From Rhynchosporium graminicola (lineage: Eukaryota; Ascomycota; Leotiomycetes; Helotiales; Ploettnerulaceae): DNA of 64,000 nt. The notes beneath the pieces were generated by a model. It searched no databases and was not told where the DNA came from. It saw only the letters and a list, made by a program, of their open reading frames with translations. The position numbers were made by a program, and so were the translations under genes. Positions 12,848 to 25,956 of this stretch are shown piece after piece; the first letter of the stretch is position 1, and each line of letters begins with the position of its first letter. The stretch spans positions 1-64,000 of the forward strand of contig FJUW01000097.1 of the NCBI GenBank assembly GCA_900074885.1, given 5' to 3'.

Positions 12848-14525
12848 AGATTTCTGTTTATTAATAAGAGTCGTAAAAGCTCGAGGTACTATAATATTAA
12901 GGTTATCTGAATCCTTTAATTTATAAGGAAACTTCTACTACTTATTCTTAAAGCTTATCTGAGGATCTATATCCTCTAACTATAGCTACCCTAATATTAG
13001 GTCTATATCTAGTATATCGATAACTCTTAGCTAAAGAGTATTAACTCTAGTCTATCTAATCGAATCGGCTTTCTCTACCTAGGCGACTATAGTACTAAAG
13101 ATAACGCTTTTATTCTATGAAAGTATTTAGAAAGTCCTTAGTCTTTCGCTAGTAAGTTCAAGCTCGTATTCTTTAGTAACTAGTCTTAATATAAAGTTAT
13201 CTTCTGCTCTACTATTAATAAGGGCAGTTATTAATTTCTACTTACCTTAGGATAGAATCTTTATTTAGATTTCTATCTTATTATCTAGTAAACTCGGTTC
13301 GGATATAGAAGATACTATAAGTTATAGCTTTCCTTAGCGTTTATCTTTAGTATCGCTAGTATTTGATTTTAGATAGTTCGGAGAGATATATCTATATTTG
13401 TTATAAGAGTAATACTAAACCTTAGAGATATCCTATCTTATTAGTTGATTCCTAATAAGTATACTATTTAGATCTCTTCTTCTTTCTTATCTTTATTAGC
13501 TCTTATCTCGTCGATCGTTAGTTCTTTACTAGTGCTTATACGAGTCGTCCTTCTTCGCATTTAACTCCTTGTATTTCTGCTCTTTAGGTTCCTTTTATCT
13601 TTTATTACTATTAGTACCTCTAGATAAGATATAAGTCTCTTAAAGAGTAATAGTAGAAATGACTTAGTCTTAGGTCTAAAGTCTATTAGCTTAACTATTC
13701 TTAATGATTTTCTAGCGAATCTCCAGGCGGATCTTATTAAATAAGATATCTTGTAATTAACGCTTAGTAAGAGGTTCAAGTTATTCTTCCTTCTTTTCTA
13801 GATAATTAATAAACTTCCCTATTAGTTAACTTAGCCTCTAGTAAGTTTTCTTATAGTCCTATGAGTTAGCTACTCTTCGTGAGATAAGGAGTAGCTAGAG
13901 ATTCGCTAGGAACTCTTTATAACTTTCTTAAGTTATCTCGTAAAGGGTATTTAGAGTATATTTCCTGAACCTTTCCTAAGCGTTCGCCGGTTCCTTATAG
14001 AGTAATATTACTACTTATTTAATCTTAATAAGATCAGTTAGGTACTCTTTAGTATTATAGTCGAAGACTTAGTTATAAGCCTATAAGTACTTAATAAGCT
14101 CTCTTTAGCTCCTACCCTTATATTCCGGTAGAATTATATATTTGCTTTTATCCCGGCGAGGAATTAGCGATTCTTTAAGAGCTACTAATCGACTAGTATC
14201 TCTCTCTATACTTAGGGTAGAGTCTTCGGATATATAAGCTTAGTAGAGTTATACTCTTATAGTAGCTTCCGGAAGGTATTAAGTAAGATCTTCGCTAAAT
14301 ATTCGTTAGTACTTAATTATAAAGTTATCTAGGATATTATTCTATTTCTTTAGCGATTAGAGTTTCTCTTATAGAACTAAAAGGTTATCTACTAGTATAT
14401 CGCCGGGTATTATCAAGGCCCTAATAGAGTCGTCTTAGAGTATAGGTCGAGTTAATATAGTAGAGGATTCTCCGCTTTAAGCTATTATAACTATTTAGGC
14501 TAATATTAAGTAAAAGCAATTAGAA
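12848..14525 (-). pseudogene. Gypsy-A gag remnant
   Basis: This is the Gypsy-A internal region on the 5' side of the Copia-1 insertion, between the TSD and the 5' LTR. By position it should be gag. Minus-strand frames are broken by stops. A possible CCHC zinc-knuckle remnant is suspected near 13390-13440, with Cys codons turned to Tyr, but I could not align it with confidence. The 72-codon open stretch at 13561-13779 has no recognisable motif. Confidence 0.55.
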
Positions 14526-14707
14526 TATAATAATCACTTAGTACGCTAAGGTAAATAAGCATAATAGAATAGTAGAATAGTCGCTAGAGGTTCGCTAGTA
14601 ATGATCTGGTTAATATAGAGACTAATTGCTAAAGAGAGAAGGTTCTTCCTTCCTCTCTAATTCTGAAATACAGGAGTGGGAGGCACTAGGCGCACAGACC
14701 TATTACA
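14526..14707 (-). repeat. Gypsy-A 5' LTR
   Basis: 182 bp, matching 1511-1692. TSD TAAAG follows at 14708-14712. Confidence 0.9.
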
Positions 14708-17700
14708 TAAAGGGCGTATCAGCGCTCTTATAGTTAGTTATTCCAAATTGATCTAATATCTTATCGATATACGTATCTTAGTAAAGAGAAATCGTCTTCT
14801 TCTCTCTATCACGTATAATTCTGACGCTGAGGAAGTATTTAGCTAGTCTAGCTAGTAGAATATCGAATATAATGAGAATCTTCTTCTTAAGCTCTTCAAG
14901 AGCTATTCTAGCCTTTGAGATAACTAGAAAATCGTCGACGTAAGTAACGATAATTATTCTAGTTTCTCAGTTAATATATACGTAATTATCAGTTTATAAA
15001 GGTATAAAGTCGATAATACTGAACTCCTTATGTAGTATCTCTTACTAGAGACGTAGAGACTGCTTCAGACTATATAGAGCCTTTAGTAAGAGCATATATT
15101 CATCGTCTATAAGTCTACGCCTATATTATCTATAAAATAGCAGCAATTTAATATATATCGGAGTATCAGCTTCACTATATAAGAATACTATTATTATATC
15201 AAACTGTTCAACTTCTAAGTCGTACTCCGCTATAACTACTAAGCCTATCTTCTAAGTAGAAGATTTATAGACTCTAGTATACGTCTGATCGTAATCGTGA
15301 CTAAATCGTTACGTATAACCTTAGACTATAAATCTGACCTTATATTTATCGATTTTGCTGTCCATATCTCTCTTAGTCTTAAAAACTAGACGAGAACCTA
15401 GTACTCTATACCCTTTTAGTATATTAGAGCGACTTATAGTCTTCTAAGTCGACTTCTCTTTAAGAGATCAGTATTCCTTAATAATCGCCTTCTTCTATTC
15501 TAGCTAATTAGCTCTCTTTATAGCCTGATCTAAAGTAGTCGGATCATCTAAGAATAGAGACTCTTCTTAAGCTATATGAAAGGCGAGTCGATACTGACTA
15601 GTACTCTCTTGTACTTCTTCAAGTAGTGAAATTACATAAGAGTAGCTATTATTTAGTTCCGATATTACCTCAGGCGACGGATTATTACGGCTAGATCGTG
15701 TAGCCCTAGGAACATACTCCGGTATATAGTTCTTAGATCTAGGAGGCCTACTACGCTTCTTTTATATAGTAACTTACTCCGGGATATCGACTTCTAGTGC
15801 TAGAACTCCATCCGTAACTATAGACTCAGCATCTTCCGTACTATCGATTTCGACTTCGGAATCCTCGTCTTAGCTTATAATACTTGTATCAGGAGTAGTA
15901 CTAGTAACTTCGGCGTCCTGATTTTAGCTCAAATTATTAATAGAATTACCCCTAGTTTAAGGTACTATTATAGCGTCTTCTTCGTGAGGTTCTATAACTA
16001 AACTATCTTTATTAAACTATAGATAAGAGGTACGAACTACCTTTCTATTAACTAGGCATCTATAGATATTATAACCTTCAAATCCTACTAAAATACCCTT
16101 TTTAGCTCTAGGAGCTACCTTATAGCTCTAGACTATTTTCTCCTTATTAATTAGTATGAAGATAAGATATCCTAATACACGGAGATACTTAAGAGAGGGA
16201 GTATAGTTCACCCCTAGCTTTATATCGTCCTAGAAGCACTTAAAAGGAGTCTTCTCTTCTACTCTAGAATTAGAAGTAAAGTTAGCGATATATATACAGG
16301 CGAGTAGAATTTCCAGCTATATATAGTCAGGTATATTCTGATCTACTATAACTATACGTACCTTCTCGATAATCGTACGTATAGAGCGTTTAGCTCTTCT
16401 ATCTTACTCTGGAGTATACGAAGTAGACTCCTCTAGTAGTATTCTAAGGTAATCAGCAAGCTCTTTTATCTGAGAGAGAGAGTACTCCTTACCCCTATCA
16501 TATCTCTATACCTTAATTTTGCAGTAATACTATATTTCGGCTAACTTAATTAGCTTTTAATTAGCTAGGTATATATTCGACTTTATAGCGTAAGTAAAGG
16601 CCTACTTTCCAGTCGAATAGACGCATGAGAAGATAGAGGCGTAAGAATAACTATTTAGACCCTTAGGTTTAAGGTATACTATATCTATATGGATTTCATC
16701 TATCGATCTAGCAAGTCGGGCACGTGCTAATACCTTATTAACCTTCCGAATAAGTCGGCCTTTCTCATATAGTGCGCAAAGGCGAGTTCTACTAGTCTTA
16801 AGCTCTATAAACTTTATACTAGTAACTATAGATTAAGTGCGTCGTATTACGTTAAAGCTAGCGTGATATATACGTCTGTGCTAAAGCTCTATATCGACTA
16901 TAGCTTACTCTACTACTACAGGTAAGCTCAAACCCGGAAGGCTAGCGTACCCTGCGCTAGAGGTCTCTTCTTCAATAATAAATAGATTCTTATTAATTAT
17001 ATAGATCTCCTTCTCCTTAGATATATAGAAAATAGAACTACGTAAATATCCTCCTAATTTATTCAATTTAGAACTAGAGTATAAGCAGACTAGAGACTGC
17101 GGGATATATAGTATATTATAGCACTCTAATGTGCGTACTATACTATTAGTCTTTATCGCCTTAATCATATAACTTCTAATGCTAGTAGAGCGTAACGGCC
17201 TATTAATAGTGAGTATATAGGGTAAGTTGTCTTTTGGCGTATATAAAGTAAACTTAGAAAGGTTATTAGATATATGCTCTATAGCGCCGGTATCGAAGAG
17301 CTATCGTGACTTATTATAATAAGAGAATATAACTATAGAAGCCGTAATAGTAGGGAAACACAGTAAAAGAGCTGCGCTAAAGATACTACTATTATCGGAA
17401 TCGTTATCCTTCTTCTTTCTACTACTAGTCTTCTTCTTATTAGTCTTATTAGTCTTACTCTCTCCCTCCTTCTTCTTTAGCTATTCGGCATACGGGATCT
17501 ACTTCTTTCTAGACTTCTCTTTAAACTCCTTCTTCTTCTGCTTATTAATAATAAAACAGTTCTCTGGAGTATACTTTAGCGACATCTGTTTATAGTACTT
17601 ATAAGTCGGCCTAGCTTCCTTGCTAGCTAGCTTAGTAGCTCCTCCGCTGCTTCCTTTCTTGGAATTAGGTATAGACTTATTACCGTATAGAGCTTAACTA

Positions 17701-18179
17701 GCTATCTTACCAGTAGAGTCACTCGCTCTAGCTTCATTAGTAATATCTTTAATCAGACTAATTAGGGTTACTCCTAAGTTAGCCTTCTTAGAGCCTATAT
17801 AGGCCATTTCTCTGAAACTATAGTAATAAATATAATTAGATACTATACCGGAGGTAGAGCTATTATTAAAGTCTCTAATTTAATAATTAAGAGCTTAAAA
17901 GCGATAATAAATTTCTCTAAGGAGTTGAAATCGTTATACTAGAGCTTAACGTAATCTTATATAGCGTTATATACTAGTATATTGCCACCTCCTTCGTACT
18001 GCGCCTATAAGGCCTCTTATATATCTAATATAGTAGTTTTACTAGTTATATACGCGAGAGGTCCGGCCTTATAATTCAATATGATTACTAGCTTCATTTA
18101 ACTCTCTCTATACTCCTAATCTTACTACTTCTTAAGAGCTTTATCGTCGACCTCGTTATCCTATTTATCTACCTCTTTA
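14708..18179 (-). pseudogene. Copia-2 gag-pol main fragment, RIP-decayed
   Basis: On the minus strand this is the middle of Copia-2. From the right: gag C-terminus with a decayed CCHC knuckle near 17610-17560 (YKYYKQMSLKYTPENC, Cys to Tyr); protease with an intact D-T-G-A motif near 17290-17310 (FDTGAIEH); GAG-pre-integrase at 16905-17168 (ILYIPQSLVCLYSSSKLNKL, like the Copia LYIP...NLLSV..L block); integrase at about 16.8-16.0 kb; RT from about 15.5 kb to the TAAAG site. The fragment is bounded by Gypsy-A on the left and Gypsy-B on the right (TSD CTTTA at 18175-18179). Frequent stops make it non-functional. Confidence 0.8.
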
Positions 18180-18447
18180 TGTAACGACATAAGACTCAAG
18201 GCGGTATATAAGTAAGAATAAACGAGTAAGGAGGCTAAGAGCGATCTTATATAGTCTACTACGAAGGAAACAAAAAGATAAGAAAGGAAGAAGAAGAGAG
18301 ATAGAGTATAAGGCACCTTATATATATATGCCGGTACTAGTCCGATACTATACCGGGTCGGATACTAGTTCTGCCGGGATACCTATGAACTTAGGCCCTG
18401 TTATCTATCCTTCTTCTTATATGATATTCAGGTGAGCTATCGTTATA
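18180..18447 (-). repeat. Gypsy-B 3' LTR
   Basis: 268 bp, matching 25689-25956. Begins TGTAACGACATAAG with an unmutated left end, ends cgttata. Confidence 0.92.
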
Positions 18448-18944
18448 TTACCCCTCCCCTAAGAAGAGCTTAACCCTAAGCTCGGAAGGTTATAGTTTAT
18501 ACTAGAATTAGTCTTTATTATAACTATTTTTATCGATATTCGCGTAATAAGCGCTAGCCGCTCTTTAGTAGTAGTAAATTCTTTATCAGGTTCTGACTAG
18601 TTACGTCGCTATAATAGTACTATATTAGTTATAGCTTCCAAATCGGGCGGTAAGCGGTATTTACTTTATCTGTTTACGGTAGGAGTCGAGTTTAAGTAGG
18701 GCGTAGGGTATATAAAGGGAGGGGTTTATTAATATTAGAGCCTTTCCTTTTTAACCGCGATAACTACTTTAACTTATAAGTTTATTCTCCCTAGATTACG
18801 ATATAGCTTCCAGAGTAGGTATTATTACTAACTACTATAGTAGTCTACTATAATCTTATATATTAATTAACCTAATTAACTCTTCTCTTAATATAAGTAA
18901 GTTTCTTATCTTAGTTTTAAAGATTGTCCTTAAGTGTAATATAA

Positions 18945-19903
18945 GAGTTTCACGGATTTATAACGCTAACTCATATAGTACTTTTACCTGTTCCTACTAG
19001 TACTCTTTCAGTAGCGTATCATATATATTACCTGTAGTATATTCGCGCTTTCCTTAAGATAAAGTATAATAATACTCCTACTTTAGAACTCCTATACTCG
19101 TTTAATAAGCTTAACTCTAAGATTTATAAGTATTATTTAGCGTTAAAGAGTAGTTATAAGTATATAAGTTACTTAAACCTAAACGTAGTTATATATACTA
19201 ATACGTTATAATTACCTAATTATATTAATATAGAGTATATTATTTTATCCGGTTTACTTCCTAGCGGCGAAACTAAGGATATAGAGCTAAATCGGAGCAG
19301 TGTTATAGCTACTTATAAGGCGATTAATCGGATCTATTATCTTGCGAAATCTACTACTCTTATTACTATATGAGAGATTACTATTATATAATTAGCAGAG
19401 ACTTAAGCTTTAAGGCGTTCTATAGAGAAAGTATTTAAGGAGTTAGAGTTTATTAAGGTAATAAGTTAAGATCTTGAATCCTTAGATACTAGTATAATAC
19501 TAATATAATATAGGATCTAGATCTTTTAATAGTAGATTCGGCGAAGTCTAGGTTAATAGTATAAATAGCGTTAAAGCAGATAAAGGAGTTAAATAGTATT
19601 ATATAGGAATTTACGAAGAAAGCTATATTTAAAGCTATAATATCTAATACTAAGGGAAAGAGGAATTTGCTTTCTAGTTTAGAGATAGCGTTAGATCTAG
19701 ATACTCCTAGACTTTCTCTAAAGAAGAAACCTCGTGGGATTAGCTATTATACTTAGTTTACTACTAGAGCTATATTAGTAGATTTAGATAAGGAGTTAGA
19801 TATAGTAGTTCCGGTTCTAAATATTCCAGAATTATTAAGAGCTCCGGAGAACTTAGGGAAGAAAGCTAGTGAAATAGAGATAGTTAAAGAAGTAGAATTT
19901 TAG
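18945..19903 (+). pseudogene. Antisense reading frame in the 3' region of Gypsy-B, decayed
   Basis: On the plus strand, opposite to pol, one frame stays largely open from about 18945 to 19490, then shifts once and continues to a TAG at 19901-19903. Most interrupting stops are TAG, TAA or TGA codons that one C-to-T change from CAG, CAA or CGA would create. The predicted product would be about 300 residues. The middle looks charged and helical (around RRSIEKVFKELEF), and the C-terminal third includes LSLKKKPRGISYYT. I do not recognise the family. It could be an additional ORF belonging to the element, a captured host gene, or chance openness in T- and A-rich sequence. The minus strand here shows no pol domain. 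Confidence 0.4.
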
Positions 19904-19929
19904 ATATAGTGTTATTATAGAGTATAATC

Positions 19930-22900
19930 AGGGGATTATCCTTAGTAATAAATTCTAATACTAGTAACTATAATAGCTTATTATCCTCTAAGTGACTATA
20001 GTCGTTTATTCCGTCTTCCTAAGCCTTAATCTACTATTCTAGTTTATATAGAGGTCTAGGTTTACTTAAGTTAGTAGCGTAGAAGTCTCTAAGCTTATAC
20101 GGAGTACTTATTAGGTCGGAAGTGTTATATTAAGTTAAGTCCGGGTCGTAGCTTAGCTAGCTAACTTAATACTTTAGATTATCTCTTAGGAGCTATATAG
20201 TAAGTATATCTTATAACTCTTACTCTTCTTAAGTAGTAATAACCTCCGGAGGTAGGTTTTATAACTCCTAGCTTAGTAATAGGTCGTCCGGGTCCTTAAA
20301 GAGTAATTCGGGAGCGAATATATCGTAAATAGAAGATCCCGAGGGTAAATCTAGCTTGTAAGAGTATCTGATCTTAGCTAGGACCAAGTATAGTCCTACC
20401 TAGAGACTAGATAGCTTCTTATTTAGCTAGTGATTCTTAAGGTTCCTTATAGAGAGAAATACCTTATTCCTAACTTCTTAGTCGATATTACGCCGTTTCG
20501 GGTTAGTTACGGCGCTTATCCTCTGCTAAGTAGCTAATATATTAGCTTTTATAATCTTAATAGCAGATTTAGTACGTTTAGCTAAGGATTTAGTATTAGT
20601 ATAGTTAAGCTTCTCTTGCGGTATTAATACTTTAGGTTACTTCTAATCCTAGCTATTCCGCAGTAGTATACTATATTTAAGGGTATATAGCGCTATACCG
20701 ATAGAATCGTAAGGTAGGATTACTTAGGCGTAGTCTATTATTAGTAGTAGTTCGCCCTAGTTACTCTAGTAGTAATTAATAAAAGGTCTAAAGCGTTAGT
20801 TAATATACTAATTCATAATCTCTATTTATCTATTAATTTACTAGTAGAAAGAGGTAGAGAGCTTAACCTTAACTCTAATTATATAGTAAAATTCTTACTA
20901 GAAGGATAAGATTAGCTGAGCTCCTTAGTCGGATATAACTAACTCAGGGGTATATCCGAAACGATATATCTATTAGATAAATAATATCGCTATTCTACAG
21001 GTATCGATATTATAGTAGTATAGTATTAATATAAAGTCTTTCCCTAGGCGGTCAATAAATACTAATATCTTATTAAATCCTTAATTATTAGGCGAGAAGT
21101 CCTTAAAATCTATAGCTAAGTACTATATAAGGTAGCTAAGTACTAGTAATAAGTAGAGGAATCCTTACTATTTCGTTTGTTTCGGATGAGAGTACTAGTA
21201 GAGGCGGTAATTATAAGTATACTATTTCACGTCTGATATAAGTCCTTTCTAGTAGTAATAGGTAGAAATTATTTCAGTAGTCTTACGAGCGTTTAGATAA
21301 GCGGAAGAAACTTAATTATAGACTTCACTAATTAAATAGGTATATAGCGAGATATAGCGTTATACGTATAGATAACTATTATAAAGTAGTAAACTATTAT
21401 TAATAGTATAGCTATCTCCTAATATATTTCGTTCCTTAGGGAATAATTCTTAATTAAATTAGTATAGTTTCTCGATTAAATCAAAGGAGTTACGTACGAG
21501 TTCCGGTAGTATATTAGTCCCTAGCGATATTAGGTATATATAACTAACTTAATCGATATAATACTTAGCTAGTTCCGCGTTAATCCTAAGGTCTAAGCGG
21601 TCTAGAGGTAATAAAACCCGAGATCTACTATCTTATTTCTATTACTCTTATATCTTTAGATCTTATTCCCTATAGCTAAGGATATTAGCTTTAGTGTTAT
21701 CTTTACTAAGCGTATATATAATTTGAAAGTTAAATTCAGAAAGGAATTCTATCTATCTAGCTTACTTACTAGTTAGGACCTTAGTAGTCATAAAGTATTC
21801 TAAGGATCGATAGTCCGTATATACGCTAGTATAATATTATAGAGATATAAGTTCTAGTCTCTATTTCCGGAAAAACTTAATAATAGCGTATAGCTCCTTA
21901 TTATAGATCTCCTAGTTTAGTTTATATCTATTAAGAATATAGGAGTAGAATCTAATTAGATACTACTAGTTATCTTTATATAATTAGGAGATAACTCTAG
22001 CTATTATACAATAAGAAGTATTAGTTTCTAGTTTAATCTATAATTAAGGGTCGAAATAATAAAGTTTCTATACAAATAGTAGCTATTAATATAAATCGTC
22101 GAAGGACTTCTTATAATCGTTAGTAAAATTCTATAATACTATAGGCCGAGTAAGAACAAAGAGAGGTTTAGTAATAAGGCCGAAATTCCGAATAAATTAA
22201 TAGTAGAACCTATAGAATCCTAAGAAGAATTTCATAGCTATTACCGTTTCGGGGTACTTCTAGTTTACTAATAGTACTATCTTCTTAGGATCTGGCTCGA
22301 TTCCGTTAGTAATAACGATATATCTAAAGTATTTAGTCCGAGTAATATAGAATTCGCTTTTCTTAATATCTACTTAGAGTCCGGTATTTATTAAGTATCG
22401 TAGTACTAATTTAATATATTCTTTATATTCCTAGAGCGTTTCCGAGTATATAAGAATATTATCTAGATAAGCTATATAGAAATTATCTAAGTAATCTAGT
22501 AGTATATTATTCATATATCGCTAGTATATACTAAGTCCGTTATAAAGCCTAAAAAGTAGTACTTTATATTTATAGGATCCGAAGCAGGTTCGGAAGGTAA
22601 TATACTCCTCGGATTCGGGGTCTATATAGATATAGTTAAATACTACCTAGATATCTAATTTAGTAAAGATTACTACTTTAGATATATAAGTTAAGAGCTT
22701 ATTAATCCTAGGTATTAAGTAGGAATCCTTTCGAGTGATCGTATTAAGCTTATAATAGTCGATATAGAAGCGTAATCCTCTATTAGCTTTCTTAATAAAT
22801 AGTATAAGTAATATAAAAGGACTTTAGCTAGATTCGATAAATCCCTTATCTAAGTTCTCTATAAGGTACTCTTTAGTTACTTATAGTTTATCTATAGATT

Positions 22901-25000
22901 ACTAATAAAGAAGCGAATATACGTTAAGTAATAGTTCTTCTAGAATAATTTTATAATCGTATAAGCGATATAGCAGAAGAATATTAGAATCCCGCTTAGA
23001 AAAGGCTTCCTTAAGAGTATAGTACTATTCCGATAGCTTTTCGGCTATAAGTCGTTTAGTATTAGGATCCTTAGGAGAATCGCTATTTAGATAGTCTTAT
23101 ATAAGGTAGTTTATCTCGTAAATACTAATAAAGAATAATTCAGAACTTTTACGTTTTATATTAAAATAAAAAGCTATAGTATTAATTTAGTAAATCGGAA
23201 CTAGTTTCTAGATCCTCGGAGGTTAAGAGGAGTACTTATAATAGGGTTTCGGCGTAGGTACCTTTCTCGATAAAGTTAGAGCGGAAAAGGGTTCGGATTC
23301 CTTAGTAATAAGCGGAAATAAGTTAAAGAGTAAAGATAATATATTAATATACTATATCGCTACTATTTAGTATAATCGGCGTTAGTCTAGCTAGTTTATA
23401 GCTAAGTCCCGAGAATTAATATCGATTTAATAAGATCGATTAATACTAGGTTTAAAAGGTAGTAGAGTTATAATTATCTCCTTATTATATTAGAGAGTAG
23501 CTAGATAGCGTTCCGACTATAGTAGCTTATAGTAGAGCGTATCTAGCTTAACTTAAAATCGTCGTATCTATTTAATATTAATAATTATATCTTACTATCC
23601 TAAATCGAGGAGAATAAAAGGGTAGTTATAAATACGCTTACTATTAATAGAAAAGTATAAATATATGAAATAGGTAATATAGGTTCTAATAGACTATTAG
23701 AACCTACGTATTAGAATAGAATAAGATAGTAGCTCAATTTTAATACTAAGGGCTCCTGATAATCGTCCGGTAAAAGTACGATTAATAAATAGATAACCGT
23801 TCGCTCTAGTATCGATCAGGCTATTTATAGAGACTCCTAGCCCGTTTATACTAACTATAGTCGAGTATATAAATTACTTACTTTCTATTAAGGAGTTAAG
23901 GTCCAGATTAGAGAGATTATACTTACGTAGACCTAGAAAGGAGTTTTTACCTAAGCCTTATTATTTCCCTTTAGTATTAGTATAGATTCGGAGGGTATAT
24001 CTTCTATTACTTCCTTAGTTATTTAATCCTCTTCCGGAAATTCGTTAATTAATTAAACTTTAAGTAAGTTAGAGTAATCTAGCTTAATATAACTGAGCTA
24101 TCTATAATTATAATACCTAAAAAGTTCTCCGGTCGAGGTAGTAGGGCGTTTTAGCGCGGAGAGAGTACTAGATTATACCGGGGTAGAGGTACGTATATAT
24201 AGTACGGGAGTGGTTTATCGAGGGGCTAAGCTTAAGGACTAGTAAGAGGTAGAACTAGTAGTAATCGTAGTAGTAATAGTAGGCTTACGGTGCTATACCT
24301 AGGCAGTAGCTTTCTCGGGATAAGTACGTTCTAAGTTATAGTAACGCTTAATATTAAAAGAAAGTAAGGATCTAACTATAGAAGCGTAGTCCTTATTCTA
24401 TATTAGTTTAATAATAAGAGTTAAAGCGCGTAAGGATAATATAATATTATCTTATATATAGAAGAACTACTCTTTCTTTTTAACTTTACTTTAGATAATA
24501 GCGCTTTAAAATCGACTACGAAACTCGGTGAAAGTCTCGCGTATATAGCTAGGTTATTATATTTCTAAGTAGTAGAAAGCGTTATAGTAGTTATTTTCCT
24601 CTAAACTAGTAAGAAAGTTCTCCTTTAATAAGGAGATTATTTTATCGCTAGTTTTAAACTTATTAGTGAAATACTAAAGCGTAAGATACTCCTTAGCTAA
24701 TCTAGTAACTAGCCCCTATATAAGAACGCGCTAGGAGAAGTCTGTAGGGTAGTAGTTAGCGTTTATAGCTAGCTAGTCTTATATCGATACTCTCTATTAG
24801 AGGAAAGTAAAATCCGATCTATTATCTAAGAGTAAGATCTTCTTAGTAAGATAAGACTTCCTAGGGCGTGACTTTACTAATTCGGCGCCGGGAGAGGGAG
24901 ATAGTTTATTAGGAATAGTATCTTCTTTCTTAGTACTACGTATCGGAATAGAGTTTATTAGCTTATTAAACTCTAGAATACGCGGAGATTATAGTATTAG
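19930..25000 (-). pseudogene. Gypsy-B gag-pol, RIP-decayed
   Basis: Minus strand, from right to left: gag with a decayed CCHC knuckle near 24133-24099; aspartic protease near 23815-23796 read as IDTRANGYLF (D-T-G-A with Gly to Arg, a G-to-A change); RT with the catalytic box read as YLDN near 22530-22440 (Asp to Asn); RNase H at about 22.1-21.7 kb; integrase with its core at about 21110-20930 (DFSPNN, LVFIDRLGKDF, ISD.GAQ-like blocks); and the GPY-like segment near 20440-20290 (KVFLSIRNLKN, KLDLPSGSSIYDIF). A chromodomain-like stretch follows at about 20270-20150. The nucleotide changes are consistent with RIP. Confidence 0.85.
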
Positions 25001-25688
25001 TTCTAGTAAGAGAGTCGAAGATAAGTAAAGGACTCCTATAAGAAACTTATCTTATATAGAGATTAGTCTATCTATAATATTTTCTAAAGAGTTATTCTTC
25101 TTCTCCTATTCTACTAATCGTTATAAGAGGGAATAGACCAGGTTCGAGTTACTTATAGTAATAGGAGTACTTAGCGATTATACTCCTAGTGAATTTCGCT
25201 TTTATTTTCCTTTCTCTTTTAGTTAGTATTTCCTTAATAAGGTATTAATATTCTTTAAGGTAAGAGATATTTAAAGTAAAGAAAAGTATAATAGATTAAG
25301 TTCAGAGGTAAAGCGGGAGGGATCGCGTCGAGTTCCCTTAGAACTACAGGAGTCTCTAGTTTATTAGTTAAGAGCTATAATAATAGCTTAAAAAGGGGTA
25401 TATTAGGGCTATTTCGGCGGTAATATATAAAGATTAAAGTTCCGGGGTATTTATTATACTTTCTTTAAAATCTGTCTATAATTCCTTTATACTAAGGAGG
25501 TTATTAAAGGAGCGTTAGCGAAGACCTCCTCTATTATATTATTTATAATAAGCTAAATTAAACCCTGATTTATAGTTATCCGAGAGATCTCTAGTATCTC
25601 GGCTATATATAAGTAGTTATCGAATAACTAACTTAGTAATAAGATATTATAATAAGCTATCTCCGGCTATCTTAATCTTTTTATTTAA

Positions 25689-25956
25689 TATAATGATATA
25701 AGACTTAAGGTAGTATATAAGTAAGAATAAATAAGTAGAGAGGCTAAGAGCGATCTTATATAGTCTACTATAAAGGAAATAAAAAGAAAAGGAAAGAAGA
25801 AGAAGAGAGATAGAGTATAAGGCACCTTATATATATATACTAGTACTAGTCCGATATTATACCGGGTCGGATACTAGTTCTGCCGGGATACCTATGAACT
25901 TAGGCCCTATTATCTATCCTTCTTCTCATGTGATATTCAGGTGAGCTGTCGTTATA
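25689..25956 (-). repeat. Gypsy-B 5' LTR
   Basis: 268 bp, matching 18180-18447. Followed by the TSD CTTTA at 25957-25961. Confidence 0.92.

Larger units (their letters stand above)
1511..14707 (-). mobile_element. Gypsy-A: complete LTR retrotransposon carrying a nested Copia
   Basis: Two 182-bp direct repeats at 1511-1692 and 14526-14707 are the LTRs (start TATAATAATC, end CTATTACA). They are bounded by the 5-bp TSD TAAAG at 1506-1510 and 14708-14712. Without the nested Copia-1 (6496-12842) the element is about 6.8 kb, a normal size for Gypsy. On the minus strand the order is gag (about 14.4-12.9 kb), then, left of the Copia insertion, protease/RT, RNase H and integrase (about 6.5-1.8 kb). 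All frames are broken by stops and CpA is rare, as expected after RIP. It is inserted in Copia-2. Confidence 0.9.
18180..25956 (-). mobile_element. Gypsy-B: complete 7.8-kb chromodomain-type retrotransposon
   Basis: LTRs of 268 bp at 18180-18447 and 25689-25956 enclose 7.2 kb and are flanked by the TSD CTTTA at 18175-18179 and 25957-25961, inside Copia-2. The plus-strand sequence just inside the left LTR (ttacccctcccctaagaag) is the complement of a polypurine tract, confirming a minus-strand element. Gag, protease, RT, RNase H, integrase and a chromodomain-like tail are legible in decayed form. Between pol and the 3' LTR there is an extra 1.4 kb with an opposite-strand frame, listed separately. 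A second, plus-strand copy starts at 57416. Confidence 0.93.

Noticed and set aside
12557..12926. Open frames across the Copia-1 LTR on both strands as proteins
   Set aside because: The same frames recur in the other LTR (6698-6931) and simply translate LTR repeats.
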